In this document: in pieces, positions 6,227 to 14,157 of the stretch
Position numbering within the stretch: the first letter of the stretch is position 1
Layout of the letters: each line of letters opens with the position of its first letter
NCBI GenBank assembly: GCA_905214605.1
Contig: CAJMMY010000009.1
Span: 1-15,544, forward strand
Source of the DNA: an uncultured bacterium
GTDB taxonomy: Bacteria; Bacillota_A; Clostridia; Oscillospirales; Oscillospiraceae
DNA length: 15,544 bases
Direction of reading: 5' to 3'
Notes under the pieces: generated by a model
The model's input: the letters and a program-made list of their open reading frames with translations, nothing else
What the model was told of the DNA's origin: nothing
The model's database searches: none
Translations under genes and position numbers: made by a program

Positions 6227-9200
6227 ATGATGTACGAATTGATACAGCAAAAACAGAATTTGTTTCAAAAAAACGGAGAAACGCTGGAATCCCTGCTGGA
6301 AAGCGGCGGATTGCCGGCGCTGTACTCCGGCTTGAGTGATGTTCACCGGGCCCATTTGACCGCCTGCCTGATGCAGCAGTCGGACCGCCCGGTGCTGATT
6401 ATCTGCCCGGACGATACGGCGGCGGAGCACTTTGCTCGGGATCTGGGCGCATTTCTGGGAGAAGAGGTTCCCGTGCTCACCGCCCGGGAATTTACCTTTA
6501 CCGCGGCGGACGCGATTTCCCGGCAGGAAGAACAAAAACGGCTGGGTACCCTTTTTTCCCTGCTGTCCGACCCGGCGCCGAAAGCCATGGTAGCCACGGC
6601 GGGCGGTCTGCTCCAGCGGACCATTCCCCCGGAAAAGCTGCGGCAGGCGGCATTTCGCATTCGCTTGGGGGATACCCTACCCCCGGAAGAGGCGGAAAAA
6701 CGTCTGGTGCTCTGCGGATTTCAGCGCACCGAGCAGGTGGAAGGTCCGGGCCAGTTTTCCCGCCGGGGCGGCATTTTGGACTTTTTCACCCCCGGCTATG
6801 CCCAGCCTGTGCGCTGCGAGTTTTGGGGCGACGATGTAGACTCCATGGGTCTGTTTGACACGGAAAGTCAGCGCCGCACCGACCCCTTGGAGGAATGTGT
6901 GATTCTCCCCGCGGCGGAAACCCTGCCCAGCTTGTATGAGGGCGGACCGATGGCATTGGCGGAGCACTTGGAGCAGCAGGCAAAGCGCCATGCCGCAAAG
7001 AAAACCTCCGACAGCGCCCAAAAACTGGCGGCCACCCTCCGGGAAGACGCGGAAAAGCTCCGGGCCGGCGTTCTGATTCGGGACGCGGACCGGTATATGG
7101 GCTGGATTCAGGGGGAATTCGCCACGGTGCTGGATTATTTGCCCTTTGACGGGTGGCTGATGCTGAATCAGCCGGGAAAAATCACGGAGCGGGCAAAGAA
7201 ATACGAAAAGCAGGTGGGCGATGACATCAAGCTGCAGGTGCGCAGCGGCACCATGGTGGCAGCCATTGCGGAATTTGCCCTGCCTTGGGAAAAGGCGGTC
7301 CGGCAAATCCGGGAATTTCCCGTGGTCATGGCAGACGCATTCACCGTGGGCCGGTATCCCATGGAGCCGAAAACCATCATCGGTCTCACCGCCCGGCAGC
7401 TGCCCTCTTACGGCGGCAGCTCCCAAACGGCCATGGAAGACGCAAAGCAGTTTCTGGACCGGGGCTATGCCATTTCCATGTTGGCCACGGACGAGCGCCG
7501 GGGCCGTATTCTCACGGAATATTTGCAGCGCAGCGGGGTCAACGCGGTCTTTTCCGCCACTCCCGGCGCCGTAGGTCCGGCAGGAGTCTGTACGGTCTCC
7601 CCCGGCGGTTTGAGCGCGGGCATGGAATACCCGGAAGCCAAATTTGCCATAATGACGGATACCCAGATTCTGAAATCCGGCAAACAGCGGACCAAACGGA
7701 AAAAATTCAACACCCAGAATTCCTTGGCCATCGGCTCCTGCTCGGATTTGCAGGTGGGGGATTTGGTGGTCCACGAGCACCACGGCATCGGCCGGTTCGC
7801 CGGCGTGGTGAATATGAAGGTGGACGGTGCTGAGAAAGATTATATCAAAATCTGCTACGCGGGTACGGATATTCTCTATGTTCCTGCTACGCAGCTGGAT
7901 TTGGTCAGCAAATACGTGGGCGGCGGAGAGGACAACGGCAAGCCCATGAAACTGTCCAAAATGGGCGGCACGGACTGGACCAAGGTGAAAACCCGCACGA
8001 AATCCGCCGTGAAACACATCGCCAAGGAGCTGACCGCGCTGTATGCCGCCCGGCAGCAGGCAAAGGGCTTTGCCTTTTCCCCGGACAGCGAGTGGCAGAC
8101 GGAGTTCGAGGAGCGCTTTGAGTACCCGGAAACCGATGACCAGCTCCGGTGCATTGCGGAAATCAAGGCGGATATGGAAAAACCGCTACCCATGGACCGT
8201 CTGCTGTGCGGCGACGTGGGATTCGGAAAAACAGAGGTGGCCCTCCGTGCCATGATGAAGTGCGTGTTGGACGGCAAGCAGGCAGCCATGTTGGCGCCTA
8301 CCACGGTGCTGACCCAGCAGCATTACCAGACGGCGCTCCGTCGATTTTTCGGGTATCCGGTCAACATTCAGATTCTGAACCGCTACCGGACCCCGGCGCA
8401 GGTGAAACAGACCCTGAAGGATTTGGAAACCGGTGCCTGCGATATTGTCATCGGCACCCATCGTCTGCTGCAAAAGGACGTGAAATTCCGGAATCTGGGT
8501 CTTTTGGTGGTGGACGAGGAGCAGCGATTCGGCGTGACCCATAAGGAGCACATCAAAGAACTGAGCAAGTCCGTGGACGTGCTGACGCTGAGCGCAACCC
8601 CCATTCCCCGCACCCTGAACATGGCATTGTCGGGGATTCGGGACCTTTCCGTACTGGAGGAGCCGCCCCAGGACCGTCTGCCGGTGCAGACCTACGTGAT
8701 GGAACATGACTGGGGCGTTGTGTGCGACGCCATGGAGCGGGAACTCCAGCGAGGAGGGCAGGTATACTACCTGCACAACCGCGTGGCCACCATCGAGCGC
8801 ACGGCAAGCCGTATTATGGAAAAGCTGCCGGACGCCACTGTGGGGGTTGCCCACGGTCAGATGTCGGAGGAAGAGCTTTCCCGGACCATGGAGGCGGTAT
8901 CCAACGGAGACATTCAGATTCTGGTGTGTACCACCATCATCGAAACCGGTGTGGATATTCCCAACGTGAACACCATCATCATTGAAGATGCGGACCGCTT
9001 GGGTCTGGCACAGCTGCACCAGATTCGGGGCCGTGTGGGCCGTTCTTCCCGCCGCGCCAGCGCCTATCTCACCTATCAGCGGGATAAAGTGCTCACGGAG
9101 GACGCGGAAAAGCGGCTGAACGCCATTCGGGAGTTTGCGGAGTTCAATTCCGGTATGCGCATTGCCATGCGGGATTTGGAAATCCGGGGCGCGGGCAACC

Positions 9201-9778
9201 TGTTGGGCGCCGAGCAGTCCGGCCACATGATTGACGTGGGCTACGATATGTATCTCCGGCTGTTGGAAGAGGCAGTGCGGGAGGAGCGGGGCGAGCCGGT
9301 GGAAATCCGGGCGGAATGTTCCGCGGATTTGGCCATTTCCGCCAATATTCCGGAAAGCTATGTGCCTTCCTCTGCCCAGCGCATGGATTTGTACCGCCGC
9401 ATTGCCCTGATTCGCAGCGAGGAAGAGGCGGACGACATGGTAGACGAGCTGATCGACCGATACGGCGATCCACCCTCCTGCGTCAACGCCCTGGTGAGCG
9501 TGGCGCTGCTGCGCAGCGATGCAGGCAGAGCGGGCATGACGGACATCAGCCAGAAATCCGGCCGTTTGCAGATTCAGCTGCAGCCGGACGCATTCCGCAT
9601 GGAAATCGTGACGGAGCTGAACGGGCGCCCGGACTATCGGGGCCGGATTCAGGTGGTGCCGGGAAAATTGCCCGGTGTGAGCCTGCTGCTTGACCGAAAG
9701 ATTCACACCTTGGACCAAGCCCGGAAATTTGTCCGGGATTGGCTGGAATGTGCGGAAAAACATAGTCAATCGGAATAA
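6227..9778 (+). CDS. mfd: Transcription-repair coupling factor Mfd
   Basis: Large SF2 translocase that pushes stalled RNA polymerase off DNA and recruits UvrA to the lesion. From the ATG at 6227 it has 1183 residues, the usual size. The N-terminal third is the UvrB-like module. The RNA-polymerase-interacting (CarD-like) domain begins near residue 507 with LQVGDLVVHEHHGIGRF. The motor has Walker A GDVGFGKT (662-669), the DEEQ box VVDEEQRFGV (from 761), motif III LSATPIPRT (788-796), and a later ETGVDIPNVNT / GRVGRSSR pair for motifs V and VI. The C-terminal TRCF domain includes PSSAQRMDLYRR. Two adjacent ATG codons (6227 and 6230) both fit; a start at 6158 is disfavoured because it sits on the promoter's start site. 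Ribosome-binding sequence is modest (AAAGGG or TAGG). It is divergent from dnaA, so transcription follows the rightward fork. A strong terminator follows. Confidence 0.97.
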   Translation: MMYELIQQKQNLFQKNGETLESLLESGGLPALYSGLSDVHRAHLTACLMQQSDRPVLIICPDDTAAEHFARDLGAFLGEEVPVLTAREFTFTAADAISRQEEQKRLGTLFSLLSDPAPKAMVATAGGLLQRTIPPEKLRQAAFRIRLGDTLPPEEAEKRLVLCGFQRTEQVEGPGQFSRRGGILDFFTPGYAQPVRCEFWGDDVDSMGLFDTESQRRTDPLEECVILPAAETLPSLYEGGPMALAEHLEQQAKRHAAKKTSDSAQKLAATLREDAEKLRAGVLIRDADRYMGWIQGEFATVLDYLPFDGWLMLNQPGKITERAKKYEKQVGDDIKLQVRSGTMVAAIAEFALPWEKAVRQIREFPVVMADAFTVGRYPMEPKTIIGLTARQLPSYGGSSQTAMEDAKQFLDRGYAISMLATDERRGRILTEYLQRSGVNAVFSATPGAVGPAGVCTVSPGGLSAGMEYPEAKFAIMTDTQILKSGKQRTKRKKFNTQNSLAIGSCSDLQVGDLVVHEHHGIGRFAGVVNMKVDGAEKDYIKICYAGTDILYVPATQLDLVSKYVGGGEDNGKPMKLSKMGGTDWTKVKTRTKSAVKHIAKELTALYAARQQAKGFAFSPDSEWQTEFEERFEYPETDDQLRCIAEIKADMEKPLPMDRLLCGDVGFGKTEVALRAMMKCVLDGKQAAMLAPTTVLTQQHYQTALRRFFGYPVNIQILNRYRTPAQVKQTLKDLETGACDIVIGTHRLLQKDVKFRNLGLLVVDEEQRFGVTHKEHIKELSKSVDVLTLSATPIPRTLNMALSGIRDLSVLEEPPQDRLPVQTYVMEHDWGVVCDAMERELQRGGQVYYLHNRVATIERTASRIMEKLPDATVGVAHGQMSEEELSRTMEAVSNGDIQILVCTTIIETGVDIPNVNTIIIEDADRLGLAQLHQIRGRVGRSSRRASAYLTYQRDKVLTEDAEKRLNAIREFAEFNSGMRIAMRDLEIRGAGNLLGAEQSGHMIDVGYDMYLRLLEEAVREERGEPVEIRAECSADLAISANIPESYVPSSAQRMDLYRRIALIRSEEEADDMVDELIDRYGDPPSCVNALVSVALLRSDAGRAGMTDISQKSGRLQIQLQPDAFRMEIVTELNGRPDYRGRIQVVPGKLPGVSLLLDRKIHTLDQARKFVRDWLECAEKHSQSE

Positions 9779-9791
9779 AATGTGCTATACT
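9763..9791 (+). promoter_or_regulatory. Possible promoter at the mfd end
   Basis: TATACT (9786-9791) with an extended TGC just upstream and TAGTCA (9763-9768) at a 17-base spacing. It overlaps the last codons and stop of mfd. A transcript would start near 9798 and run at once into the terminator hairpin at 9810-9839. It is the only promoter-like element close before the next gene. Confidence 0.4.
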
Positions 9792-9809
9792 GACCCTATT
9801 CTTTCCACG

Positions 9810-9839
9810 GGGCCGGACCAAAACGGTCCGGCCCTTTTT
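9810..9839 (+). terminator. Intrinsic terminator after mfd
   Basis: A perfect 10-bp GC-rich stem, GGGCCGGACC (9810-9819) with GGTCCGGCCC (9825-9834), a 5-base loop and five T residues straight after. It ends 33 bases before the start of the next co-directional gene, which leaves little space for another promoter. Confidence 0.9.
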
Positions 9840-9872
9840 GAAATTTGCGGAAGAATTGAAGGAGATTTCCCT

Positions 9873-10985
9873 ATGAAACGAAATACAACAGCCCGGATTT
9901 TGGCGCCTATGCTGGGATTGAGTCTGCTGGCAGGCTGCGGAAAAACGGAACCCACGGTTCTGGACCCGGATACCGCCTTTGCCAAGCATGCCGCCACCGA
10001 TGTGGTGATGACCGTCAACGGCACGGACGTCACATGGTCCGAATTTTTCTACCGTCTGTATAACATTGCCTACCAGATTCAGTACTATGATAAGGACGGA
10101 AAAATGGATTGGACGGCCAACAGCACTGCCTCTCCGGAGCAGACCAATGCAGAATACGTCTGGCAGACTGCGGTGGACAGCTGCATGCAGTTCCATGTGC
10201 TGAGCACCAAGGCGGCGGATTTGGGCATTACCCTGGACGCAGCGGACCAGGAAACCCTGGACGCTCAGCTTTCCTCGGATATGACGAAGTTCTGCGGGGA
10301 GAACCCCACGGACGAGGCGTTTGACCAGGCGCTGTCCAAGATGTATCTGACCCGGGACGTGTACGACTACTTCAACGAGGTGGGCATCATCTATGACAAG
10401 GCATTTGCCCAGACCTGCGGCACCCGGGGAGAAAATCTCACGGACGAGGACATTCAAGCGTTCATTGACGATGAAGGCTATACCACCGTGAAACACATTC
10501 TGATTTCCACCCAGACTGCCGACGGCAGCACCATGACCGGCGAGGATTTGGCAGGAAAAACCGCCTTGGCAACGCTGATTTTGACGCAGCTGCAGGAAGT
10601 GAAGGACGATCCCGATGCCCTGTGCGCCAAGTTCGATGAACTGATGAATCAGTACAGCGAGGACACCGGTCTGCCCTACTATCCCGACGGCTATACGTTC
10701 AAATCCGGCGAAATGGTAGAAGAATTTGAAACCGCTGCACAGGGCTTGGACGAGTACGGTCTGAGCGACTTGGTGCAGACCGATTACGGCTATCACATCA
10801 TTCTCCGTCTGCCCACCACCCGAGACAGTCTGGTGACCTACGTGGACGATTCCACCGGCTACACCATCGGCGATTATGCCTCTGCCAGTGTGTTCAGCCG
10901 CCTGCTGAACAGCTGGATTGACGAGGCGGACGTGACTTGGAGCAAGGATTTCAAAAATCTGACCCCGGAGAAAATTTTCAAATGA
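9873..10985 (+). CDS. Parvulin-type peptidyl-prolyl isomerase lipoprotein (PrsA/SurA-like)
   Basis: Predicted extracytoplasmic foldase of 370 residues that would help exported proteins fold outside the membrane. The N-terminus has a positively charged start (MKRN..R), a hydrophobic stretch and a lipobox L19-A20-G21-C22, so it should be lipid-anchored at Cys22. A SurA-N-like helical part (about 40-200) contains the DVVMTVNGTDVTWSEF opening typical of PrsA-like proteins. The parvulin domain follows (about 205-320), with KHILI near its start and the ending GLSDLVQTDYGYHIILRL, which is the classic parvulin closing strand. The ATG has an AAGGAG site 9 bases away. The coding end overlaps the AroK-like gene by 4 bases (ATGA). 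The family is clear; assignment to PrsA proper is not, so no symbol is given. Confidence 0.88.
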   Translation: MKRNTTARILAPMLGLSLLAGCGKTEPTVLDPDTAFAKHAATDVVMTVNGTDVTWSEFFYRLYNIAYQIQYYDKDGKMDWTANSTASPEQTNAEYVWQTAVDSCMQFHVLSTKAADLGITLDAADQETLDAQLSSDMTKFCGENPTDEAFDQALSKMYLTRDVYDYFNEVGIIYDKAFAQTCGTRGENLTDEDIQAFIDDEGYTTVKHILISTQTADGSTMTGEDLAGKTALATLILTQLQEVKDDPDALCAKFDELMNQYSEDTGLPYYPDGYTFKSGEMVEEFETAAQGLDEYGLSDLVQTDYGYHIILRLPTTRDSLVTYVDDSTGYTIGDYASASVFSRLLNSWIDEADVTWSKDFKNLTPEKIFK

Positions 10986-11476
10986 AAAACATTGTTTTGA
11001 TTGGCATGCCCGGCTCGGGCAAAAGCACGGTGGGAAAAGCCTTGGCTGCGGCAGCGGGCATGGAGTTTCTGGATACGGACGATTCCATTCAGGCATTTAC
11101 CGGAGAACCGCTGCAGGAAACCTTGAACCGGGAGGGCAAGGAGCCCTTTCTGGTAATTGAAAATCAGGTCTGCGCCGGGGTTCACGTGGAAAATACGGTG
11201 ATTGCCACCGGCGGCAGCGTGGTCTACGGCAAGGAGGCTATGGAAAATCTGCGGAACAACGGTGTGTTCGTGTACCTGCAGTATGACTTCCCCACCTTGG
11301 ACAAGCGTCTGACCAATCTGGATACCCGGGGCGTGGCATTCGGTCCGGGGGAAACCATTTACGACCTGTTTCTGGAGCGGGTGCCCATTTATGAGCAGGT
11401 CACGGACGTGACCATTTCCTGCGAGGGTAAGACGTTGGAGGACATTGTCCGGGAAATTCTTGCCGCGGTGAAATAA
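10982..11476 (+). CDS. AroK-like small kinase, substrate uncertain
   Basis: A 164-residue P-loop kinase of the shikimate-kinase superfamily. Walker A is GMPGSGKST (8-16), the DTD motif (31-33) and the lid/C-terminal Arg in ERVPIY (Arg133) are present, and Arg116 sits in the lid region. Compared with true shikimate kinase two substrate features differ: the Arg after Phe56 (Arg58 in the Mycobacterium enzyme) is Leu57, and the GGG motif is GGS (77-79, in ATGGSVV). Clostridial relatives with the same FLxIE and ATGGSVVY pattern are often annotated as shikimate kinase, but the missing Arg leaves the substrate open. No other aromatic-pathway gene is in view. The start overlaps the foldase stop as ATGA, so the two are translationally coupled. 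A strong terminator follows. Confidence 0.75.
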   Translation: MKNIVLIGMPGSGKSTVGKALAAAAGMEFLDTDDSIQAFTGEPLQETLNREGKEPFLVIENQVCAGVHVENTVIATGGSVVYGKEAMENLRNNGVFVYLQYDFPTLDKRLTNLDTRGVAFGPGETIYDLFLERVPIYEQVTDVTISCEGKTLEDIVREILAAVK

Positions 11477-11507
11477 GCCCCAATCCCCCAAAAAAACATA
11501 AAACAGC

Positions 11508-11546
11508 AAACACTCCCTTGCGGCTGAACCGCAAGGGAGTGTTTTT
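11508..11546. terminator. Bidirectional intrinsic terminator between convergent genes
   Basis: CACTCCCTTGCGG (11511-11523) pairs perfectly with CCGCAAGGGAGTG (11529-11541) across 5 bases, flanked by AAA on the left and TTTTT on the right. It serves the AroK-like gene on plus and lrgB on minus, whose stop lies 10 bases to the right. Confidence 0.93.
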
Positions 11547-11555
11547 CCATTCGGA

Positions 11556-12248
11556 TTAGATGAAATTTGCAAAGATACTGGCGCCGATGACGGTCAGCAG
11601 ACCGGAGGTGGCAATGGACAAGCTTGCCATAGCGCCCTCCACTTCGCCCATCTCCATTGCCTTTGCTGTGCCCAACGCATGGGAAGAGGAACCGAGGGCA
11701 ATGCCCTTTGCAATGGGGCTTGTAATGTGCAGGAGCTTGAGAAACGGCTCGCAGACGATATTGCCCACCAGACCGGTAAGAATCACCACCGGCACGGTGA
11801 TGGCGGGATAGCCGCCCAATTCCTCTGCAATGCCCATACCGATGGGGCTGGTGACCGACTTGGGCAGCAGGGTCACATACTGCGCGTGGGACAGATGAAA
11901 CAGCAGGGCAATGGCCAAAACGGTGAGCATGGATGCTGCCACACCGCTGAGAATCCCCGCCAGAATGGCGTGGAGATTGTTTTTCAGGGTAGACAGCTGT
12001 TCATACAGGGGAATGGCCAAACACACCGTAGCGGGGGTCAGGAACCACCCCAGATACCGTGCGCTGTTGTAATAGGTTTCATAATCCGTGCCGGTAAACA
12101 CCAGAAACAGAATACACAGAATCACCGCAATCATCAGCGGATTGAAAATGGGGCTGTGAAATTTATTTTTCAGCCAGCTGCCTGCCATAAATGCCAGCAG
12201 GCTCAGAGCGCAGCCGAAAATCGCCGAGGTGGTAAACAGCTCACTCAT
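11556..12248 (-). CDS. lrgB: LrgB-family membrane protein
   Basis: Integral membrane protein of 230 residues with about six or more hydrophobic segments. Family marks include PTSPIGMGIAEELGG-like text (here KSVTSPIGMGIAEELGG), PVVILTGLVGNI and the highly conserved GIALGSSSHALGTAKAMEMG block near residues 184-203. LrgB works with LrgA. The pair was first named in Staphylococcus for control of murein hydrolase activity, and homologues are now linked to pyruvate uptake in B. subtilis (PftAB) and glycolate/glycerate transport in plant plastids (PLGG1). Transport of a small organic acid is therefore the likeliest role here, by inference. The gene start overlaps the lrgA end by 8 bases, so the two are one operon. 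No LytST-type regulator is visible. Confidence 0.92.
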   Translation of the reverse strand: MSELFTTSAIFGCALSLLAFMAGSWLKNKFHSPIFNPLMIAVILCILFLVFTGTDYETYYNSARYLGWFLTPATVCLAIPLYEQLSTLKNNLHAILAGILSGVAASMLTVLAIALLFHLSHAQYVTLLPKSVTSPIGMGIAEELGGYPAITVPVVILTGLVGNIVCEPFLKLLHITSPIAKGIALGSSSHALGTAKAMEMGEVEGAMASLSIATSGLLTVIGASIFANFI

Positions 12249-12603
12249 GGTTCCGCGCCTCCTTCCGGTCTACAACCTTTTGGGTAAAGGTACCGCTGAC
12301 AGCCATAACAATCAGCGTGGAAACGGTAATGGTCAGCACCGCGGGCACCAGCATTTCCTCCAGCTTTGACCAGGAAACCAGCAGTTCCACGGTAATGGGA
12401 ATGAAAAACACGGTCATGGTGTCCAGAAACAAAGTGCCCACGATTTTTACATCTTCCAGTTTTACAATGTGGGTACACAGTGCGCCCAGCATCAAGAGCA
12501 GACCGTAAATACTGGAAGGAATGGGCAGGGGCAAAATCTGATGGAGCGCCTCTCCCAGAAACGTAATAAACAGAATGATGGTAAGTTGCTTTAATATTTT
12601 CAT
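12241..12603 (-). CDS. lrgA: LrgA/CidA-family holin-like membrane protein
   Basis: Small membrane protein of 120 residues with four hydrophobic segments. The pattern PLPIPSSIYGLLLMLGAL (about 25-42) and the FFIPITVELLVSW stretch are typical of the LrgA/CidA family (P-x-P-x-S-x-x-G-x-x-x-L). It pairs with LrgB; the proteins were modelled on phage holins, and in some Firmicutes the pair is a pyruvate transporter. The ATG has an AGAGG site about 7 bases upstream and a promoter-like element nearby. The charged tail DRKEARNHE overlaps the lrgB start. The operon stands alone between two terminator-like hairpins. Confidence 0.92.
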   Translation of the reverse strand: MKILKQLTIILFITFLGEALHQILPLPIPSSIYGLLLMLGALCTHIVKLEDVKIVGTLFLDTMTVFFIPITVELLVSWSKLEEMLVPAVLTITVSTLIVMAVSGTFTQKVVDRKEARNHE

Positions 12604-12626
12604 AATGGACCTCTTTTGCTTTGAAA

Positions 12627-12655
12627 TCTATGCAAAACACATAGAAAATTGACAA
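12627..12655 (-). promoter_or_regulatory. Possible lrgAB promoter with inverted repeat
   Basis: On the minus strand -35 TTGTCA (12655-12650) is 17 bases from a weak -10 CATAGA (12632-12627). The -10 hexamer is also one arm of an inverted repeat TCTATG (12627-12632) / CATAGA (12640-12645) with a 7-base spacer, which would place an operator over the -10. The start of transcription would be about 17-20 bases before the ATG. Confidence 0.4.
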
Positions 12656-12681
12656 AAATTAAGCAAAACCCATAAACGACG

Positions 12682-12713
12682 GAATCGGAGAAGTTTCATA
12701 ACTTCTCCGATTC
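12682..12713 (-). terminator. Hairpin after serS, weak terminator
   Basis: A perfect 14-bp stem, GAATCGGAGAAGTT (12682-12695) with AACTTCTCCGATTC (12700-12713), loop of 4. It lies 77 bases past the serS stop and in front of lrgA. No T-tract follows directly on either strand, so it may be a message-stabilising or factor-assisted terminator rather than an ordinary intrinsic one. Confidence 0.5.
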
Positions 12714-12790
12714 TCAATGGAAATTGCGAATTTGTTTCTGATTCCGGCTTTTCGGCTGAAATCCGGTTTCTGTATCGAAATTCCGGAAAC

Positions 12791-14083
12791 TTACTTCTTG
12801 TTGGGAACCAGAACCTTGGTGCCGCCCATGTAAGGCCACAGCACTTCGGGAATGGTTACGGTGCCGTCTGCCTGCAGATGGTTCTCCAGGAATGCAATCA
12901 GCATACGGGGAGGTGCAACGCAGGTGTTGTTCAGCGTGTGGCACAGCTGCATTTTGCCGTTCTCGTCTTTGTAACGAATCCGCAGACGGCGAGCCTGTGC
13001 GTCGCCCAGGTTGGAGCAGGAGCAAACCTCGAAATACTTCTGCTGACGGGGGCTCCAAGCCTCAATATCGCAGCTCTTCACCTTCAGGTCAGCCAAGTCG
13101 CCGGAGCAGCACTCCAGCTGACGGACGGGGATTTCCATGTTGCGGAACAGCTCCACGCTGTACTTCCACAGTTTCTCGTACCAATCCTTGGATTCCTCGG
13201 GCTTGCAGACCACGATCATTTCCTGCTTTTCAAACTGGTGAATCCGGTAAACGCCCCGTTCTTCCAGACCGTGTGCACCCACTTCCTTCCGGAAGCATGG
13301 AGAATAGCTGGTCAGGGTCTGCGGCAGGTCGCCTTCCGGCAAAATGGTATCAATAAATTTCCCGATCATGGAGTGTTCGCTCGTACCGATCAGATAGAGG
13401 TCTTCACCTTCAATCTTGTACATCATGCCTTCCATTTCTGCAAAGCTCATAACGCCGGTAACAACGCTGCTCCGAATCATGAACGGCGGAATGTAATAGG
13501 TAAAGCCCTTGTTGATCATGAAATCCCGTGCATAGTTCAGAATGCAGGAATGCAGGCGGGCAATATCGCCGCACAGATAATAGAAACCATTACCGCTGGT
13601 CTTTCTAGCAGAATCAATGTCAATTCCGTTCAGGTTTTCCATGATGTCAACGTGATAAGGAATCGGGAAATCCGGAACAACCGGTTCGCCAAAGCGTTCT
13701 ACCTCCACATTTTCGCTGTCGTCCTTGCCAATCGGAACGCTTTCATCAATGATGTTCGGGATAACGAGCATTCTCTTCCGAATTTCTGCTTCCAGTTCGG
13801 TTTCTTTCTGTTCGAGTTCGTCCAGCTTTGCACCGATGGCAGCCACTTCCTGCTTCACGGATTCTGCTTCGTCCTTTTTGCCCTGTCCCATCAATGCACC
13901 GATTTTCTTGCTGATGGTCTTTCTCTGGTTCCGGAGGTCGTCACAAGTCATCTTGGTTTCCCGGAACTGCTTGTCCAAATCCAGCACTTCATCTACCAGC
14001 GGCAGTTTTTCGTCCTGAAACTTCTTGCGGATGTTTTCCTTTACCAGTTCCGGATTTGTCCGGATTAATTTCATGTCAATCAT
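12791..14083 (-). CDS. serS: Seryl-tRNA synthetase
   Basis: Class II enzyme that charges tRNA-Ser (and tRNA-Sec) with serine in the cytoplasm. It has 430 residues. The N-terminal tRNA-binding arm (about 30-105) is a long antiparallel coiled coil rich in K and E. The catalytic domain has the TSE serine/ATP region (LIGTSEHSM, from 231), motif 2 CFRKEVGAHGLEERGVYR (from 263) followed by IHQFEKQEM, and motif 3 TLNNTCVAPPRMLIAFLEN (383-401), then IPEVLWPYMGG. Motif 3 is not the common LNGSGLAVGRT form but nearer the LNNxxxAxPR form that I recall for Thermus. The ATG at 14083 has an AAAGGA site about 9 bases away; an internal ATG at 14074 is less well placed. No T-box leader fits in the short upstream gap. 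It follows the parB-linked small gene on the same strand. Confidence 0.96.
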   Translation of the reverse strand: MIDMKLIRTNPELVKENIRKKFQDEKLPLVDEVLDLDKQFRETKMTCDDLRNQRKTISKKIGALMGQGKKDEAESVKQEVAAIGAKLDELEQKETELEAEIRKRMLVIPNIIDESVPIGKDDSENVEVERFGEPVVPDFPIPYHVDIMENLNGIDIDSARKTSGNGFYYLCGDIARLHSCILNYARDFMINKGFTYYIPPFMIRSSVVTGVMSFAEMEGMMYKIEGEDLYLIGTSEHSMIGKFIDTILPEGDLPQTLTSYSPCFRKEVGAHGLEERGVYRIHQFEKQEMIVVCKPEESKDWYEKLWKYSVELFRNMEIPVRQLECCSGDLADLKVKSCDIEAWSPRQQKYFEVCSCSNLGDAQARRLRIRYKDENGKMQLCHTLNNTCVAPPRMLIAFLENHLQADGTVTIPEVLWPYMGGTKVLVPNKK

Positions 14084-14106
14084 GAGAATGTTCCTTTCTG
14101 TTTTTG

Positions 14107-14149
14107 AAAAAATAAGATTCTGTTTTCCCGGAAATCGGCAAAACAGAAT
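14107..14149 (-). terminator. Terminator or attenuator between the small unknown gene and serS
   Basis: On minus, ATTCTGTTTT (14149-14140) pairs with AAAACAGAAT (14126-14117). One internal mismatch (14139/14127) is followed by three more GC pairs and a 5-base loop. After the stem comes CTTATTTTTT (14116-14107). It ends only about 24 bases before the serS start. Confidence 0.7.
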
Positions 14150-14157
14150 GCATGGGT

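Noticed and set aside
7995..8012. parS-like half-site in mfd (and another near 10488)
   Set aside because: Only GTGAAACA is present; the second arm is missing and the bases are explained by Val-Lys-His codons.
6677..11096. Long minus-strand ORFs opposite mfd and the foldase gene (446, 527 and 516 codons)
   Set aside because: They mirror intact plus-strand genes and show no conserved motifs; one also crosses the mfd terminator.
12878..14068. 396-codon plus-strand ORF opposite serS
   Set aside because: Shadow of the seryl-tRNA synthetase frame.
14084..14157. T-box leader for serS
   Set aside because: The gap is only 74 bases, too short for a T-box, and I saw no specifier stem or conserved T-box sequence.
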